Shown in pieces: positions 22,264-23,204 of a stretch of DNA of 23,204 nt. Every line of letters begins with the position of its first letter. Position 1 is the stretch's first letter. The notes under the pieces were generated by a model that saw only the letters and a program-made list of their open reading frames with translations, was not told the DNA's origin and did not search any database. The translations under genes were made by a program, and so were the position numbers. This DNA comes from Deltaproteobacteria bacterium. Lineage in GTDB: Bacteria > Desulfobacterota > Desulfobulbia > Desulfobulbales > SURF-16. Location of the stretch: positions 1-23,204 of the forward strand of contig JAOZSN010000011.1 of assembly GCA_029939635.1 (NCBI GenBank), in the 5' to 3' direction.

Positions 22264-23166
22264 CTATTCAATATTTTTCGGGCTGGCCCCCATACGGCGG
22301 ATATCCAGGGCACGAACTGGCAGACCAGCCACCTCCAGACTAATAGCACCAAATTGACAGGCCTGATTCATACATTTAAGACAGGTAATACATTCGGCAT
22401 CATCAGGTGATTCATTAAATTTGACCCCCATGGGACAGACCTGATGACACTCTCCACAATTGGTGCACCTGGCTTGATCCAAGGTCAGTTTGACAAATTT
22501 TACCTTTTTAAACAAACCATACCAGGCACCCAAAGGACATGCCGTCTGACAGAAAGGCCGACTGGCTACCACACTCCATAATAAAAAGAAGACCAAAATA
22601 GATAGTTTAAAGAAAAAAAGCGTGCCGATGGTTTGCGTCAGCGATGGCTGCAACAGCAGCATGGGGAGCCCTGCCTCCAGGGTTCCAGCCGGACAGAGAT
22701 ACTTACAGAACCAGGGCTGACCAAGGCCGAAATCATTGACAAAGAGTAACGGCAGCAGAAAGACCATGAACAATAGAATGGCATATTTGACAAAACGCAG
22801 GGGACGAGGAACCGCAAACGTGGGGGATGGAATTTTGTGAAGGAGCTCCTGCAAATAACCAAATGGACAAAACCAGCCACAAATCATGCGGCCAAACATA
22901 CTGCCAAGAATTCCCAAACTGCCGACAACATAAAACCCCAAAAAATATTGACCATTACTGAGGGTAAGGCGCACAGAAAGTAATAATTGTTGGATGGCCC
23001 CTATAGGGCAGGAAACAATTGCGGCTGGGCAGGAGTAGCAGTTTAATCCGGGAGCACAGACAACCTTAAGGGGCCCCTGGTAAATAGTGGCAGTCCAGGG
23101 AAAAGCCCAATAACTGTTCATAAAGAAGAAGGCTACAGTCTGAACCCATTTACGTATAAATTCCAT
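22264..23166 (-). CDS. NapH-like membrane polyferredoxin
   Basis: An inner-membrane iron-sulfur protein of the NapH/CcoG-related group that passes electrons between quinone pools or other donors and periplasmic or cytoplasmic reductases or assembly factors. The 300-residue protein has four to five helices with paired cysteine motifs (CGWFCPFG, Cys96/Cys100; CKYLCPAG, Cys154/158; CQTACPLG, Cys206/210) and two C-terminal ferredoxin clusters: Cys234-x2-Cys237-x2-Cys240-x3-Cys244-Pro and Cys259-x2-Cys262-x2-Cys265-x4-Cys270. An extra N-terminal set (Cys37, Cys43, Cys46, Cys53, in CAPGLNCYSCP...CPIGA) precedes them. The start ATG at 23166 has no strong Shine-Dalgarno. No nap, nos or similar genes are in view, so its partner is unknown. 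Confidence 0.88.
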   Translation of the reverse strand: MEFIRKWVQTVAFFFMNSYWAFPWTATIYQGPLKVVCAPGLNCYSCPAAIVSCPIGAIQQLLLSVRLTLSNGQYFLGFYVVGSLGILGSMFGRMICGWFCPFGYLQELLHKIPSPTFAVPRPLRFVKYAILLFMVFLLPLLFVNDFGLGQPWFCKYLCPAGTLEAGLPMLLLQPSLTQTIGTLFFFKLSILVFFLLWSVVASRPFCQTACPLGAWYGLFKKVKFVKLTLDQARCTNCGECHQVCPMGVKFNESPDDAECITCLKCMNQACQFGAISLEVAGLPVRALDIRRMGASPKNIE

Positions 23167-23204
23167 GATTATTCAGGTATTCAACTAGGAGAGAAAGGGC
23201 TGGC

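Noticed and set aside
1..23204. tRNA, rRNA or riboswitch
   Set aside because: No TPsiC-type motif, rRNA block or recognisable aptamer found in any gap by eye.

Overview
The window looks like ordinary chromosomal DNA from a Gram-negative, probably anaerobic bacterium. The gene content and protein style (a stand-alone CheB end, a NapH-type polyferredoxin, an SpmA-SpmB fusion, a Ste24-like M48 protease, an HDOD protein, a VCBS/EF-hand protein) suggest Desulfobacterota, perhaps Desulfobulbales. That placement is inference from memory of the families; no rRNA or tRNA is present to settle it. I see no phage, insertion sequence, CRISPR array or RNA gene. I count 20 genes I consider real, including one partial, plus one possible 38-codon gene.

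Layout. 1-1779 (+): the 3' part of cheB, then an orphan polysaccharide-export protein. 1862-2950 (-): an AI-2E/PerM-type membrane protein, divergent from ilvE at 3119-4189. 4340-8567 (+): a receiver-GAF-kinase hybrid, a FliK-like protein and ArfB. 8577-10106 (-): a 14-helix MFS transporter, divergent from a TlpA-like thioredoxin (10201-10704) and a 67-residue three-cysteine exported protein with a strong terminator. 11250-12856 (+): an SpmA-SpmB fusion and a small lipoprotein. 12864-18519 (-): M48 protease, RecD2, an MBL-fold hydrolase and an HDOD protein. 18678-21681 (+): a hydantoinase/oxoprolinase-family protein with an apparent inserted winged-helix segment, a 60-residue protein and an EF-hand protein. 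21691-23166 (-): a double-SH3 exported protein, a possible 38-codon gene and a NapH-like polyferredoxin.

Few genes work together in an obvious operon. The most plausible functional pairs are TlpA with the three-cysteine protein (periplasmic thiol chemistry), the SpmAB fusion with its lipoprotein (9 bp between the SpmAB stop and the lipoprotein start), and the HDOD-MBL-RecD2 run on one strand.

The most unusual signal is not a gene. Six separate places at gene borders carry degenerate tandem repeats with a strict 7-base period, each with its own consensus (AGACAGR, GCCCCTG, RTCGAAY, CTGACAC, ATGTAAA, CAGTTNT). Several occur as opposed arms able to form hairpins. Two run into coding sequence and encode the C-terminal tails of the hybrid kinase and the MFS transporter, and one pair forms an inverted repeat around the FliK-like gene. 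Other points of interest are a probable leaderless start for the SpmAB gene, a lone CRISPR-repeat-like hairpin before arfB, an interleaved pair of inverted repeats after recD2, and a kinase whose phospho-histidine lacks the usual acidic neighbour.
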